Source: Phellopilus nigrolimitatus (Eukaryota > Basidiomycota > Agaricomycetes > Hymenochaetales > Hymenochaetaceae). Taken from it: a stretch of DNA of 64,000 bases. The notes below the pieces were generated by a model, which was given only the letters and a program-made list of their open reading frames with translations, ran no database searches and was not told where the DNA came from. The stretch lies in the NCBI GenBank assembly GCA_021029095.1, contig JAJOHG010000021.1, positions 496,001 through 560,000 of the forward strand. Reading direction: 5' to 3'. The translations under genes and the position numbers were made by a program. Shown one piece after another: positions 33,431-45,524 of the stretch; position 1 is the first letter of the stretch; each line of letters opens with the position of its first letter.

Positions 33431-34640
33431 AAGCGCTTCGCGACGTCCGTGAGCGAGTCGTGCTCGAACTGCTTCGCAGAGTATCCCCATGTCAGAAAGT
33501 GGAAAAGGAAATAGTAACACAGCCTCTGTATGTGCCTGCACGCGTCGCGCCGATCTTCGCCAGTGCACTCGCCATCTCCTTCAGGGCCGCGCTCTCCTTC
33601 TGCCGGGGTGCGTGCAAACATGCTGTGAGCTGTAGGGGAGTATTGAAAGGGACACAAGTCAGTTTTAAGATATCAGCTCGAGTAACACAAAACAGAAACA
33701 CGCACCCGCCGAACTTGTCAGCCTTCAGAGTGGCCGCCTTGAAGCGTATAGACACCAGCACGAGAGTCAGTGCAACCTGAATAAGTTTAAAACAATACAA
33801 AGGTACCAGTAAGCGGACACGTATACAATCATCTTTAAAAACACGTATTGTACCTCCTGCATGAAGGTAGCAGTATGGAGTGCCTTCCGCGGAAGCCCGT
33901 CCTTGCCATAATCTTCCTTAGACCGAACAGCTATCACTGTCCCATAAGAAGAAAAAAATCACATTAACTTATCAACTTAACAGAAACCGAGCTATCATAC
34001 AGTCGAAAATCTCGGGGACGCCCTCCGGTGGGTCGCACACCACGGACGACACTTCTGCGTGCCCCTTCCGGACAATTGTCGGCGGCGACGAAGACCAGTT
34101 CGCCTTCGCGGTGTTGCCGCGCAGCGTCTCTTGCTGCCTGCTCACCTCCACGAGCACTACCTCCGGCCGTGGGCGTGCGTGGTCTTGGTACAGCCCAAGC
34201 CAGCCGCACCCTGCCAAGACGTAGTCAATGAGCTTGCTTGGTTAGCTGGATCGCTTCTGTTAGCGTACATTAGATCCCTTTCACGTATAGAAGAGTCGCG
34301 GAGCGCACCTCATTGAACTCGGCCTCCTTGCGCTCGAGCATGCACATCTTCAGAGGGATCTTGTTCTCGGGCATGTCTGCGACCTTCGGACGATAGCCAA
34401 TAAGCAGCTTCTCCTCGACGGTCTCGTCGATGTCGCTCACAAGCAGGAAGACGCGGATATAGATACACAGGAACGTCGAGAGCCAGCCTAGTTTAATACC
34501 GTCGAGTCAGCAGCGGAAGCAAAGGGCTGCATATAAGAATTACATACAAAGGGAGAGTTCATCATGAGCGTCTGCGCGTCAAACGTTGGCCGGTACGGGA
34601 CTGATAGTTCGGCAGGGATGAGGGGCGTAGGAGGAGGTGC
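33431..34640 (-). pseudogene. NAA25/MDM20-like (NatB auxiliary subunit) fragment, copy 1
   Basis: Minus-strand blocks in several frames run collinearly with the second NAA25-like copy at 39351-41080. They are VPYRPTFDAQTLMM, LGWLSTFLCIYIRVFLL, DIDETVEEKLLIGYRPKVAD, MPENKIPLKMCML with KEAEFNEV, GWLGLYQDHARPRPEVVLVE with SRQQETLRGN, KEMASALAKIGATRAGTYRG, and FEHDSLTDVAKRF. NAA25/Mdm20 is the tetratricopeptide scaffold of the NatB N-terminal acetyltransferase. The family name comes from copy 2, which retains the CCFEDLKP signature. Frame changes occur between most blocks and the N-terminal two thirds are missing, so this is not functional. Between-copy divergence is considerable, implying an old duplication. 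Confidence 0.55.
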
Positions 34641-35307
34641 TGGTTTGATGGAGAACAAAATTCATGTCAGCTTCACATCAAAGTCTGAGGTGTGGAAACT
34701 CACCGAGCGAAGCGGTCTGCCTCGTGTGTGATAGCCGGGAGCGGCCCAGCGGGGCAAACGGGGCGTGCATACGACCAAGTACATACAGACCTAAACCTTA
34801 GGCCCGTGCTGGACCGTGCTGTTGAGGGGCCAGTGGACAGGCAGCGAGCGGAGGTGCGATGCGCACAAGCGGGAGTAAATGTCGAAGTAAATGTCGACGG
34901 ACTCGATTTGGCGCCCGCGGTGTCGTGGGACGCGCGTGCTCGGCACAACTGCCGTGACCGGAATTCGCCGGCGCTCCCATCAGGCTTATATACGCCTCAG
35001 GGACACTGCGTGTCCCGCTAGGATCTAAACGTTGATCTGAACGTTGCTTATATTGCATACTACTTTAGGTCATGTCGAACTATCGGGACTCGGCACAGGG
35101 CCAAGCGAGGAGGATAGCAGAAGAGCGTTCGTAGTGGTGATGATGAATAGAGCTAGGCGAGCGGGTTTAACCTGTGCTATGCTGCACGCAGCAATGTGAC
35201 CTCTCGCTGACATATTATACGTACTGTATCAGCGCAAGTAGGCTCTATATATTTCCAGGGTGCATTGGCAACGCCTGCTATCGACGTCGACGCACTGACC
35301 TCACCCA
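34641..35307. other. intergenic, no gene recognised
   Basis: Region upstream of the monooxygenase. Open frames on both strands at 34692-35058 overlap each other and lack recognisable content. Confidence 0.45.
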
Positions 35308-37993
35308 ATGTCCCCAGGAACTCAGCATAACCTAGGCCTCCCACCTGGCGTTGAAGGCAAAGAGGCCGGCTTACCACAGAGCTTCAAGGCCTCCAAATCG
35401 AGCTTCAAGCTAAGCAACTCGTGCATCGACGATGACAGACCTTTCAAGGTCGTCGTCATCGGGGCAGGCTTCAGCGGCATTATGGCTGGAATCAGGTACG
35501 GTTTTCGTGAATTAATACTCTGGGATTGCGGTTGGTAATGTGTATCTCAAGGTTCCCGCAGCGAATGAAAAACCTCGACTTGACGATTTACGAAAAGAAC
35601 ACTGGCGTGGGTGGGACATGGTTCTCGAACAGATATCCCGTGAGTGTACTTCTTCTTGACGTTGCGTTGCTTTGAATCAACGGATTTCGTTTCTCAGGGT
35701 GTGGCTTGCGACGTTCCTTCTCATGTGGTATGTCTCTATTTGACTCAGTGAAGGACTCGCTAAACCTCGTCATCTTTCTAGTATCAACTCACGTTCGAAG
35801 AATATGTAACTAAACTCTGCGTCCACCTATTCTATGCCCCATTCGTGTGCTAATCAGTTGCATGTAGACGCAATGGTCTTCCTTCTATGCTCCTGGGCCT
35901 GAAATACGAGCTTACCTTCAGCGCGTCGTCGACAAATACAATCTCATGCGCTACATCAAGCTGCAGCACGAGCTGATTCACGCACGTTACGACGAGGAAA
36001 GCGGCAAGTGGCATCTGAAGATTCGTCGGCCTATGCAAGGACGCGAAGCCACCGACGAGCAGTTCGAAGTCATTGAGGACATCGCGGATCTCGTTGTTAC
36101 GGCCATCGGCTCGCTGAGTCGCTGGAGCTGGCCGGATATCGAGGGCTTGAGGACCTTCAAGGGGAAGATCGTCCATTCAGCAGGCTGGGAGACGGACGAG
36201 TCAGGACATTGGCAGAGCAGTGTCGCAAATTGGGGTGATAAGAAAGTCGGCGTAATCGGCGTCGTACGTCCGCCTGTATTTTCATTTCATCCTAAGGTAA
36301 CTGACAAGATGGATCCTCAGGGCTCGACGACGACGCAAATCGTACCTACTCTCCAGCCTCTCGTGAAGCACCTGTATAACTACGTTCGCGGAAAGGCGTG
36401 GCTTTCGCCACCTTCTTTTAGTGACAAAATATCTGAGCTTTTGAATCGCGAGAAAGCCATAGGGAATTGTAAGGATATTTAATTCCTCTTTCGCGATTGC
36501 AAGCTCACAGCTCCTTTAAACCTCAGATTTGTTCACTGAAGAGGACAAGGAAGCGCTGAAGGATCCCGCATTCTTCAAAAATTTCAGACATGAGCTCGAA
36601 TCATTCCTCAATGTAACTTTTGACAACTGCGTTCCTCGTCCTAAATTCTGATCCTTTCATTGTTTCTCAGTCCATGCATTATCTAACTATCAAAGGTTCG
36701 GAAATGCAGAAGGCCGTGCAAGAGGCGTTCAGGACATACATGCGTGCAAGCCTGACCAAAAAGCCATGGATCGCAGACCATCGTGAGTCTTATCAATCCC
36801 TAACCTACAAATGTCCACGTATTGACAAAAGTGCTATATCCAGTGATGCCTGATTTCTCAGTAACGTGCAGACGTCTGACGCCCGGACCAGGATACCTCG
36901 AGGCGTTGTGCAAGGATAATGTAGGTATCTTTTATATACCTGAAGCAAGATTGTAACCTGTTCGCAGGTCGATTTTGTTCCGACGCATATCAAGAAAATC
37001 ACGGAGACGGGAATCGAACTAGTTGACGGGACTCACCACGATCTTGACGTGATCGTTTGCGCTACTGGTAAGAAATGTTGAACATCATCGTGCTCAATCC
37101 TCCACTAATCTCTTTTGAAAATAGGCTTTGATACGTCTCATCAATATCCTTTTCCCGTCATTGGCCGCGGCGGAAAGACTCTCGTAGATCGCTATACTCC
37201 GCATCCAGAGACGTACTTGTCACTGTGCTCGGATGGTTTTCCGAACTGGTTCATGGCTGGTGGACCGAACTCGATCATCGGCACGGGTACCCTGCTCGCC
37301 ATTTTCGAGCGCCAGGTTGACTACATCGTCGAAGCTGCAAAGAAGTTGCAGAAAGAGCATTTGAAGAGTATCGAACCAAAGAAGGAGGCCGTCGCCGACT
37401 TCGATGAGTATCTCGACGTACGTATTTGCGCCCCTCTCTTGGCTCGAATTTGACCCGAAGTGTTTCAGCATTACTTCAAAACGGTGGGTTACGTATGGCC
37501 ACCTCAGGAATATCGCTTACTTGTAAAATAGACTGTTTTCAGTGAGCAATGCCACTCTTGGTATAAGTTGGGCAAGGCGGACGGTCGCATCATCGGACTA
37601 TGGCCAGGTATTCGCTTTATTTCCCCTTTAATAGAAGCTTCGTTATAAGCTAATCTAATCCTAGGCTCTAGTCTTCATGCGATCGAAGCATTCAAAAGGC
37701 CGCGCTGGGAGGACTATAACTATGAGCGTCTTGACGGGATTGAGAATCGTTTTCACTGGCTCGGGGATGGATCGACGCATAACGAGAAACATATGACCGG
37801 GAACCGTACGTCTTCAAATTGTTTCCCTTGAGGTGGTACTGGATTTACGAGGTTTTTTTGTTTTGTTTTTGATTATAGGGGCGTGGTATTTAGATCCCGA
37901 TGAAGTAGATATTCCTCCCGGTAAGTCAATCGCGCCTGCTCCCCAAATTTGTTCTGACCTTTGTAAAAATGTGCAGTCCCTGAAGCACGATGA
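35308..37993 (+). CDS. flavin monooxygenase of Baeyer-Villiger type
   Basis: FAD- and NADPH-dependent oxygenase that inserts oxygen into ketones or oxidises related substrates. The first exon carries the FAD Rossmann motif VVVIGAGFSGIMAG. Following short exons carry YEKNTGVGGTWFSNRYP, then GVACDVPSHV and QWSSFYAPGPEIRAYLQ. The BVMO fingerprint FxGxxxHxxxW is present as FKGKIVHSAGW, and the NADPH motif appears across an intron as GVIGV plus GSTTTQIVPTLQP. The ATG motif before GFDTSHQYPF closes the active-site core. C-terminal exons read PNWFMAGGPNSIIGTGTL, HSWYKLGKADGRIIGLWPG and AWYLDPDEVDIPP, ending in VPEAR and TGA at 37991-37993. More than a dozen introns of 45-75 nt all have good borders, and I found no disruption. 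The substrate is unknown; there is no visible biosynthetic cluster around it. Confidence 0.88.
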
Positions 37994-39350
37994 GCGTCCG
38001 ATAGAAGCTGGTGCTAACACATATTTCTTGAGCGTGACAATGCTAGAATGTGAAGGGAGATAGTTCATGAAAGGGGATTGAGGCTAGCGGACAACCTTCT
38101 GATCCAAGAGAGGAATCCATGACCTAATGGACTGCCACTGACAATATGTGATGTATTCGTTGTTCCCTGCAGCCTTCGCTGCCTATATATCAGGTGTACG
38201 TTAGAAATGAATTGGGCATATAAAGCTTGGGTGATACCCGGAACAAGCATCGGCAACGCTCGAGTTTCGGTTAGCGTCCTCGTTGTCTTAGCACGTTTAC
38301 AACATCTCTTCGAGGACTTCTATAAAACTGGCTTGGCGTGCTGCAGAAAGAGAGTTATGTCTCCATCGTAAATGGCGCAGCTTTACACAAGGAGTTAAGA
38401 CGAAATATTTCAGATGATTCGGCAGCGCGGCATTTATATGAAAAACAAGGGAGATGCTATATCCAGATCCGCAAAGATCTAGAAGACAGCGCAACTTTAG
38501 GATGTCGAAAGTGGAAATTTCGGTTAGCATGTATCCAAGCGATGCTGATATGCTTTCAATACAGAGAAGATGACAGATATGCATGGTAATGGAAGCGAAT
38601 CAGGACCATTGAGTAAAATGTATGAGACGTCGCAACGCACAAGCGCTCATCGAAAGGAAGAAGTTCCACCGTCGCAGAACCTCAGGCATCCGCTGCCTTC
38701 TGTAACCTGCAGACAGGATAGTTGGGAAGGTGTCTATGTTATTAAGTGTTGAGGAACTGATGAGAGATGCCAGTTCGCAATGGTATCTGCCTGGAGGCTC
38801 TTCATTTCACACACAATTGTCCTGCATTTCTGGACATCGGAGGAAAAAACAAATACATGCAAATCTTGAGAGCGAAATACGGTCAGAAGCAGCGCAGACT
38901 ATTCAATTTGTGGATTCTTCCTTGCCATCGCCTTCGTACTTAACCCCGTCGAGAAGGATCCGAGGAGGACCCGAGAAAATAGGCATGAGGATGTTGAAGA
39001 TCTTCCATATAATTTTGGAAACGATGAACACTACTGGCGATGATTCTGAGCACGGAATTAATCGGTGCCTGGCCCGTACATTGAGAAATTGATTCGGCTT
39101 TGATATTGACTGAGTATAATCCTCCCTCGCGCTCTAAGGAATGACTACCGGTACTTTCCCAGCTCAAGAGGGCATGCCAAACTAGTCAATCCGGAAACTA
39201 TGATAGCGAGTATAAACTTGGCTGGCTTGAGGATCCAGAGAAAAAGAAACGGGAGCTATTCAAATTTCATATCTAGTACAAATTTAATTCGAGCTTATCC
39301 AAACCCGCTGCATCCCCGCTTGCCTGAGCATCCCGCGGGGAAACATGTCA
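37994..39350. other. intergenic, no gene recognised
   Basis: About 1.36 kb of AT-richer DNA downstream of the monooxygenase. Several frames of 60-120 codons exist on both strands, but none shows splice structure or a recognisable motif. Confidence 0.5.
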
Positions 39351-41080
39351 GGCGCTTCGCGACGTCCTTAGGCAAGTCGTAGTCGAACTGCATCGCAAAG
39401 TACCACCGCGTCAGAAGGCGGAGGGAGTATTAAAAGAATGCGGCGCACCTCTGCGAGCTCAAGTATGTACCCGCACACGTCGACGAATGCGCGGGTCTCT
39501 CGCGCACCGAGGGCGGCTATTTAGCGTGCCGCTTCTGGCCGTTCATTGGCGACGACAGCAACCCGTTGGCCTTCAGCGTGCCCTTCGTGTTGTTTCCGCG
39601 CAGTGTCTCCTGCTGCCTGTTCACCTCCGCGAGCACGACCTCCGGCTGCGGGAGCGCGTGGTCATGATACGGCCCGAGCCAGTCGCACAGCGCAGACACG
39701 TAGTCGAAGAGCGTTCGTCCGCAGTCAGCTAAGTCGCGATCGCTATTGTACGTTAGATCCCCTTCACGTACGGAAGAGTCACGGTACGTACCTCGCTGAG
39801 CTCAACCTCTTTGCGCACGTGGATACGCTCCTTTAGAAGAATCTTGTTCTCGGGATGTCTGCGACCTTCGGACTGTCCCGGATAAGAAGCTTCTCCTCGA
39901 CAGTCTCGTTGATGTTGCTTGCGAGCAGAAAAACGAGGATATAGATGCGCAGGAACTCCGAGAGCCAGCCGAGCTGGATGTAGTCGTGTCAGCGCTTTGA
40001 AAGTAAAGGGCTTTTCATTTCAGGAAAATAAATAAATCACTTACACCGGACGAGTTCCTCATGAGCGTCTGCGTATCAAACTTCGGCTGGCCGCGCAGCT
40101 GATAATTCGACAGGACTTCGGAGTAGCGTACCGCCGAGCTCGAGCGCCGTGGTGTACGCGCGGAGGTACGCGAGAGTGTGCTCTGTCTCCTGCGCGGCCG
40201 AGAGTTCATCCGCGCCAAGGACATGCCGCCGCAGCTTGCGCACGTTGATTGAGCGGCACAGCGTGGGCTCGGTGTCCTGTTTGGTGATGTGAGAGGCTTT
40301 GGCTTTGTATGAATGAATGCGAGAAAAGGCGTACGGAAACATGCGTGTGCCCCTCGAGATACGCGTTGAGCGCGAGGAGCGCAGAGCCCTCGAGCACGGA
40401 GTACGGTTTGAGGTCCTCAAAACAGCATGCTTTGTCGCCGAAGCGCTCGAAGTACAGCTTGATGAGACATAGCAAACCTCCTGTGATTCTGTTCGATTTT
40501 GGAAAATAAAAATGAAGGAATCGACAGTGCCCAAAGAAACGCATTAAAAGCCAGACACGCTCACCGAAGTCAGATCCGAACCCGTTTTGACGCGCACGCT
40601 TCTCAAGCTCTATAAGCGCAAGAGCACCACGGTCGCGCCGTCCGTCCGTCCGTCCGTCCGTCCGTCCGCAAGCTGGCGAAATAGGCCGCGTGCGTCCCGC
40701 GCCTTGTCCGCGTCTGCCGGCGCCGCAAATGTCGCGTCGAGCACGGCCAAGAACTCGAGCCAGTTGCGATCACTTTATAATTCCACCAAAATCGAAAACG
40801 AGCGTGTCAATAATAAGTCTTCGGGAACATAATCCGAAAAGTCTTTTTCGCACTCACTTCTCGACAAGTTTCGCGCGCGCGCTCGCCTTCGACCGCTAAG
40901 TCGCCCCGTGCATAGACAAGAACACGGCGCAGTTCATCCATGACGAGGGTCGTCTTCGCGATAGCGCGTCTCTCCTCCAAGTCGAGTAGCGCATGGGCTT
41001 CGTCGAGGTCATAAGCATGTACGTTGCGCTGAGGGTGGTCCAGTAGGGGAAGCGGTCTGACGGCGCCGAAGCCTTAGAGG
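39351..41080 (-). pseudogene. NAA25/MDM20-like (NatB auxiliary subunit) fragment, copy 2
   Basis: On the minus strand the order is DLDEAHALLDLEERRAIAKT, VMDELRRVLVYARGDLAVEG, NWLEFLAVLDATFAAPADAD, LIELEKRARQNGFG, LLCLIKLYFERFGDKACC with FEDLKPYS, LNAYLEGHT, ELSAAQETEHTLAYLRAYTT, NYQLRGQPKFDTQTLM, GWLSEFLRIYILVFLLA, NETVEEKLLIRD, LCDWLGPYHDHALPQPEVVL and FDYDLPKDVAKR. The FGDKxCCFxDLK signature is characteristic of NAA25/Mdm20. The copy keeps more of the gene than copy 1 but is also out of frame in several places. A CCGT microsatellite at 40638-40668 splits one coding block. The N-terminus is missing. Confidence 0.6.
40638..40668 (+). repeat. (CCGT)n microsatellite
   Basis: About seven and a half consecutive CCGT units are inserted within a coding block of the NAA25-like remnant. 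Confidence 0.85.
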
Positions 41081-41094
41081 TGCTAGGCGACCTG

Positions 41095-41420
41095 CTGAGC
41101 CGAGCCGCGCCGCGGTGCTGAGCGCGAAAGAGCCAGAAAATGAAAGTTAGAGACTCTATTGCATAATAGAGTAGAGATCTGAACTTACCTTGCGCTGCGA
41201 AGTCGAAGTGTCCGGCACAGCCCGAGGACAGCGGTGCGCGTCGTCCTCGTAATGTCGATCTTCATGCTTCTACGTCTTCGTCTCGACCTCTCGACCTCTC
41301 GGCGCGTGTCGCTGTCTATTCGTAAGTTGGTTCTCTTTCTTCAAGCCCTTAGCGTACTAACTTGTTGACTTGTCTAGGTGCGAGATCATGCCTCGGCAAC
41401 AGCAGCAGCAACAGCAGCAA
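41095..41420 (+). repeat. duplicated 5' region, copy 1 (partner at 45115-45500)
   Basis: The same ordered landmarks occur in both copies: GCTGAGCGCGAAAGA, ATGAAAGTTAGA, a TTGYATARTAGARTAGA stretch, CTTACCTTGCGCTG, GATGTCGATCTTCA-like sequence with CGTCTTCGTCTCGA, CGTAAGTTGGTTCT or TGTAAGTTGTTTCT, GTACTAAC/TATGTTAACTT and TTGTCTAG. Each then continues into CAG-rich sequence. Each copy contains a probable first exon and intron (donor GTAAGTTG, acceptor GTCTAG) leading rightward into a poly-Gln-coding start. Confidence 0.7.
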
Positions 41421-41684
41421 CTTCGCCCCAACCTAACCTGTCGCTGCTGGCAACCCTCACAACGACTCTCCGCTTATCTGCGACCGCGACGACGTTCTAC
41501 TCAGACGAGGACATACGAACACACGCCTCTAGACGCAGACGAGTGGCGACGCTTTCGCCGCAATCAGACTACGAGTTGGACGATCGGCCCACCCATTACC
41601 CACGACAGCAACAGCAACAACGTCGACTACATCGTGCAGTAGCGCTTCAACAACTACGAGCACAACCCGAATACCTCTGAAGCC

Positions 41685-44600
41685 ACTATGCGCGAGTCGA
41701 ACTTCGCGTTCCCTGCGCAGAACTGAGCCTGCGTGTGCGTCACGTTCCAATTCTACGATAGGAAAGGTGAGTCTCAGTCGTGTTCCCATCGCCGCCGGCG
41801 CCATGCTCGACGCTGACCGAGAAATGCGATTACAGCGCTTGACACCACGTCTTCGCTCCCGTTGCTCAATTCACTTACCCACCTCACGTATCTCACTTCG
41901 ATCTCCCCGCGCATCCGGGGGATCCTCACCTGCGACGGCGGCCTGGAGCGCCTTGTCCGCCTCCTGCGTGATTTTCGTCTCTCCTCGCCGCCGCCAGAGA
42001 ACCCCTCCGCCATTACGGCCTCTCGCCTCCTGGACTTCCCCGCCCGCCGCCCACTCCGACTCTCAATCACAATTCTTTGACCGGCACGCCGCATACGGCT
42101 TTCCGCTTGCATTTCAAAGCGTAGTCAACATCAACGGGAGCCCATCCGGAGCCGCGTCGTGCAGGCGGGCACGCTGGAGGTCGTCGGTTGCGTTCTCGAG
42201 GCCTGGCCCGCGTTGTTGGGTTCGCTGTTGGTCCGAGTGCGAGCGTGAGCGGCATCCCGCGCGAGACCCGCGAACAAAGACAGCGCAGGCGGCAGCAGCT
42301 CGAGAGCGCCAGCGAGAGAAGGCACATGAGCTCATCCGCCTTCTTGCGCGAGAACGGTCTTTTCGCGATTGTCGAGGTGAGTCCTCCGATTGTTCTTGAC
42401 TTTCTTCGCGTTTACTCATCTTGACGCCGCCCTAAGGACGAACAGAGCAATCGCCACTTCGGAGACGACAGTGTCAACTGACACTTCTGCAAATGCTACG
42501 CCGATGGGTTCTGGGATGCCAACGGGCACGGTCATTGTCCCTGGACAGGACGTTCGGGCACTGGTGGCGCGGCGTATCTTGGGACGTAGATGTCGGTGAT
42601 GGTTCGCAAGAGCTGCCCATGCCAGGACCGGTAATGTCTCAGAGTCGCACCGTACGTGGGCGCGTGACCGAGTCTGCAACGCCGTCCGCATCGACATCGC
42701 GACCGGACACAGAGACCGAGGATGTCGCGGATGTTGAGATGGAGACGTCGATGACGCAGGATCAGGACGCGGATGAGAATACGCCACCCCCACCATCCCT
42801 TTCTCATCTACGACGGACTATTGGCATCGTCTCCGACTCGCCATCCCCAGCAGAGCCTCCGATACTGTCGACGTCGACCTCGATGCGCACACCATCATCA
42901 ACACGAACGCGGCGGACGACGGCGTGTCCGATGGGATCGTGGCGCTCGACCAAAACGTCAACGACAACTTGGCGATGGGCGCCCCACCTGGCGCGCCCGC
43001 CGCGATCGACGCCGCGCCGCGCACACGCGCGAATACCGTAACCCTCAATACTCGCAACATGACGCGCGAGCACTACCATCACCACGGCCACGCGCACGGG
43101 CGAGAAGAGCTCACGCCGCGTGCTGTCCTGGCGAGTTTACCCATGCGCGCGCATGTGCGCCCGCTAGTGCCTGTCAGGATGTTTGTCGGCGCGGACGGCG
43201 CGACTACGGGTCCAACGCGGACCTCGCCTGCTCGCAGCGGCACGGCCGGGTTGAACCTCAAGTCTCCCGTTCAAGCGACGCGCGGTGCCCTAGCATTGCC
43301 CGCTCCTGCTGCCGCCTCGCCTTCACTGGCCGCTCCGGTCCCCACCCCGCGCGCCACGTACCGGTACCATTATCACCACCATCACTATCATCTCGGTGTG
43401 GAGGAGCCGGGTCCGTTCCGCGAAGAGGATGTACTACTTTCGGTGCAGCTCCTCGCGTATCTCAGCAAGTATCCGCACGTACGTCAGGCGGTTTACAAGC
43501 CGCGCCAGAGCTTTCCATCCGGCGACAGCGACGAGTAGTGCGGGCACGCTGTCGACACCAGCTACGGCTGCTGGAGCGAGGGTTAGTTCAAGCTGGAAAG
43601 GGGGCGTGTGAACTACGACAGGTGCGACGGCAAATGCGCACTGAGTCGCGACGGCATCGGCGGATGGCAATAAGGACGGCTTCTTCAAGGCGCTGACCGG
43701 GCGCGGAAAGGAGAAGGAGAAGGCCATCGCGATCTCTCTGGGCTAAATCCGCCATCGCCTACCTCTCCGTCCAGCTCGGCGTCGCCGCGGATGACCAACG
43801 TGTTCTCGCTCGTCAAGCGCTTCACGTTTGGCCCAAGCTCGACGATGAGTAGTTTACCGCCCCCTTCGCCTTTCTTACCACCAGAACTCAGTATTGGGCG
43901 GGTGTCATCATGCGCAATGCGTGCCGGAAGGACAAGAGCCGCGGCGGAATAACAGTGCGTTAACAGTACGTCTTTCTTTACATCGCTTGTTACTTGTCTA
44001 TTTACAAAGCCATCGACCTATTCTAGTGCTTTGTGGCGAATGAAAGTCGTTCCCGCAGGAGTTCGCCAAGTGCCTACGGTGCAAGAATGCGAACTATTGC
44101 AGGAAGGAATGTCAGTCGCGTGGATGGAACGGGGGTCGTAGGTTCTGGTGCAGTGCGCGCGAGGGTGACGACATAGCCGAGGGCAGGTCGGGGGTCGGAC
44201 AGGAAGGTGATGGTGACAGCGCGGAAGGTGCGGTGGTTAGTGTTGATGTTGGAAGTGGAAGCGGGGCGGGAGGGCGCACGGTGTCGACAGTCGCGCATGA
44301 TATGGTGGAGCGCCGGTTGGCGTGGGATAGAGAGTGCCAGCGACTTGCGTCTGCAGCCGCTGCCGCTCTTGCGGGCATGCAACCTGTTGCACGCTTCTCG
44401 GTTACTCGGAACAATGGTAAAACGGTGAGTTAATATTCAGTCAGTTTTCCATTGGTATCTCAGTGTCTCATCTTTGCTTTCGAAACTAGACTGCTTCGGA
44501 GTTCGCAAGACCGCGTGGAGCAAGCGGGCATGGTCATGCTCGTGTTGCGGGTTTACCCAGCGCCAGCTCAAATACGATCGCGCCGGCAAACTCTGTAACC

Positions 44601-45067
44601 TCGTTCTTTGGCCCGGGAAACATTCTCGGCGGTCCGGCAGTGACGAGCACGTCGATTTCTATTAGCATACGGCGGCGCGCAGCAGCAGCCGCAGGACCAT
44701 CATCGATAACGACAACATCATTCTCAGTAAATCATGCGGTTTCACGCTCGATGGCGCCTACACCAGAGAGCGCCTCCCCTCCCGCCAATCCGGGGCTGAA
44801 CGCGTTCTCTGCGGAGGAACAGGCGATTATCTGCAGCTTCCTTCGGCGGTAGGGATGTCTGTGGTGGAAGCGCCGGCGGACGACGGTGCGGGGTACGCCG
44901 CCGCACTCGATGTGGATATCGAGGCACACATCGCGACGTTCGAGCGGATGCGGGCGGGCGAGCGGGCGCTGCCCGACCGAATCCAGGCGCTAGAGGTGCG
45001 CGATCGTCGGGCGCGTGCGTGCACGTCACCGTCGCATTTGACGCGAGATGCTTCGGCTGCGGGTTGA
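41685..45067 (+). pseudogene. MUB1/samB-type MYND-finger protein gene, decayed
   Basis: MUB1/SamB proteins combine an armadillo-like N-terminal region with a C-terminal MYND zinc finger; yeast Mub1 works with the Ubr2 ubiquitin ligase. Blocks in changing frames read MRESNFAFPAQN, LLNSLTHLTYLTSISPRIRG and ILTCDGGLERLVRLLRDF, AAYGFPLAFQSVVNI, GTLEVVGCVLEAW, FAVGPSASVSGIPRETREQ and PFREEDVLLSVQLLAYLSKY. The MYND finger appears at about 44058-44150 as EFAKCLRCKNANYCRKECQS with RFWCSAREGDD. A TGA at 41724-41726 replaces the Trp expected after PAQN. A frameshift lies near 41835, several more occur between 42200 and 44050, and one breaks the finger's first Cys pair. The last blocks, to 45067, are Ser/Ala-rich. 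Confidence 0.7.
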
Positions 45068-45114
45068 AGTTCGGGTGCAGATGTGAATGAAGACGACATT
45101 CAAAGTCGGCGCTG

Positions 45115-45500
45115 GGAGATCTGCTGGGCCGCGCCGCCATGCTGAGCGCGAAAGAACCTGGAAATGAAAGTTAGAAACCATGTTGTATAGTAGAATAGAA
45201 ATCTGCACTTACCTTGCGCTGTGTTGTTTCTGCTTGTCGGACCTGGCACGCTGATGTGAAGGATTGTCGCCGAAGTTGTCCTTGATCGCTGGTCGGCACA
45301 GCCTGAGGACCGCGATGTCGATCTTCAAACTTCGTCTTCGTCTTCGTCTCGATCACTCGACTTCTTGATTTCACTACGCATGTCCTTGTCTGATTGTAAG
45401 TTGTTTCTTTTTCTTCATACATCTATCGTACTAATATGTTAACTTATTGTCTAGATGCGAAGACCTTGACTCGGCGGCGGCGGCAGCAGCAACAACAGCA
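45115..45500 (+). repeat. duplicated 5' region, copy 2 (partner at 41095-41420)
   Basis: Described with copy 1. In this copy the CAG-rich segment (about 45478-45512) leads toward the KIN1-like remnant instead of the MYND gene. Confidence 0.65.
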
Positions 45501-45524
45501 GCAGCAGCAGCAACTTGGCCCTCA

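Noticed and set aside
37005..37030. Possible tRNA T-arm (GGGAATCGAAC)
   Set aside because: It lies inside an exon of the monooxygenase, and no cloverleaf can be formed around it.
39487..39836. Plus-strand frames over the NAA25-like remnants
   Set aside because: The minus strand carries the blocks shared with the other copy. The plus frames are shadows and are not conserved between the copies.
42773..43696. 307-codon plus-strand frame, Arg/His/Ala-rich
   Set aside because: Its composition is that of a shifted frame. The parallel frame at 42924-43538 carries the MUB1/samB-like sequence.
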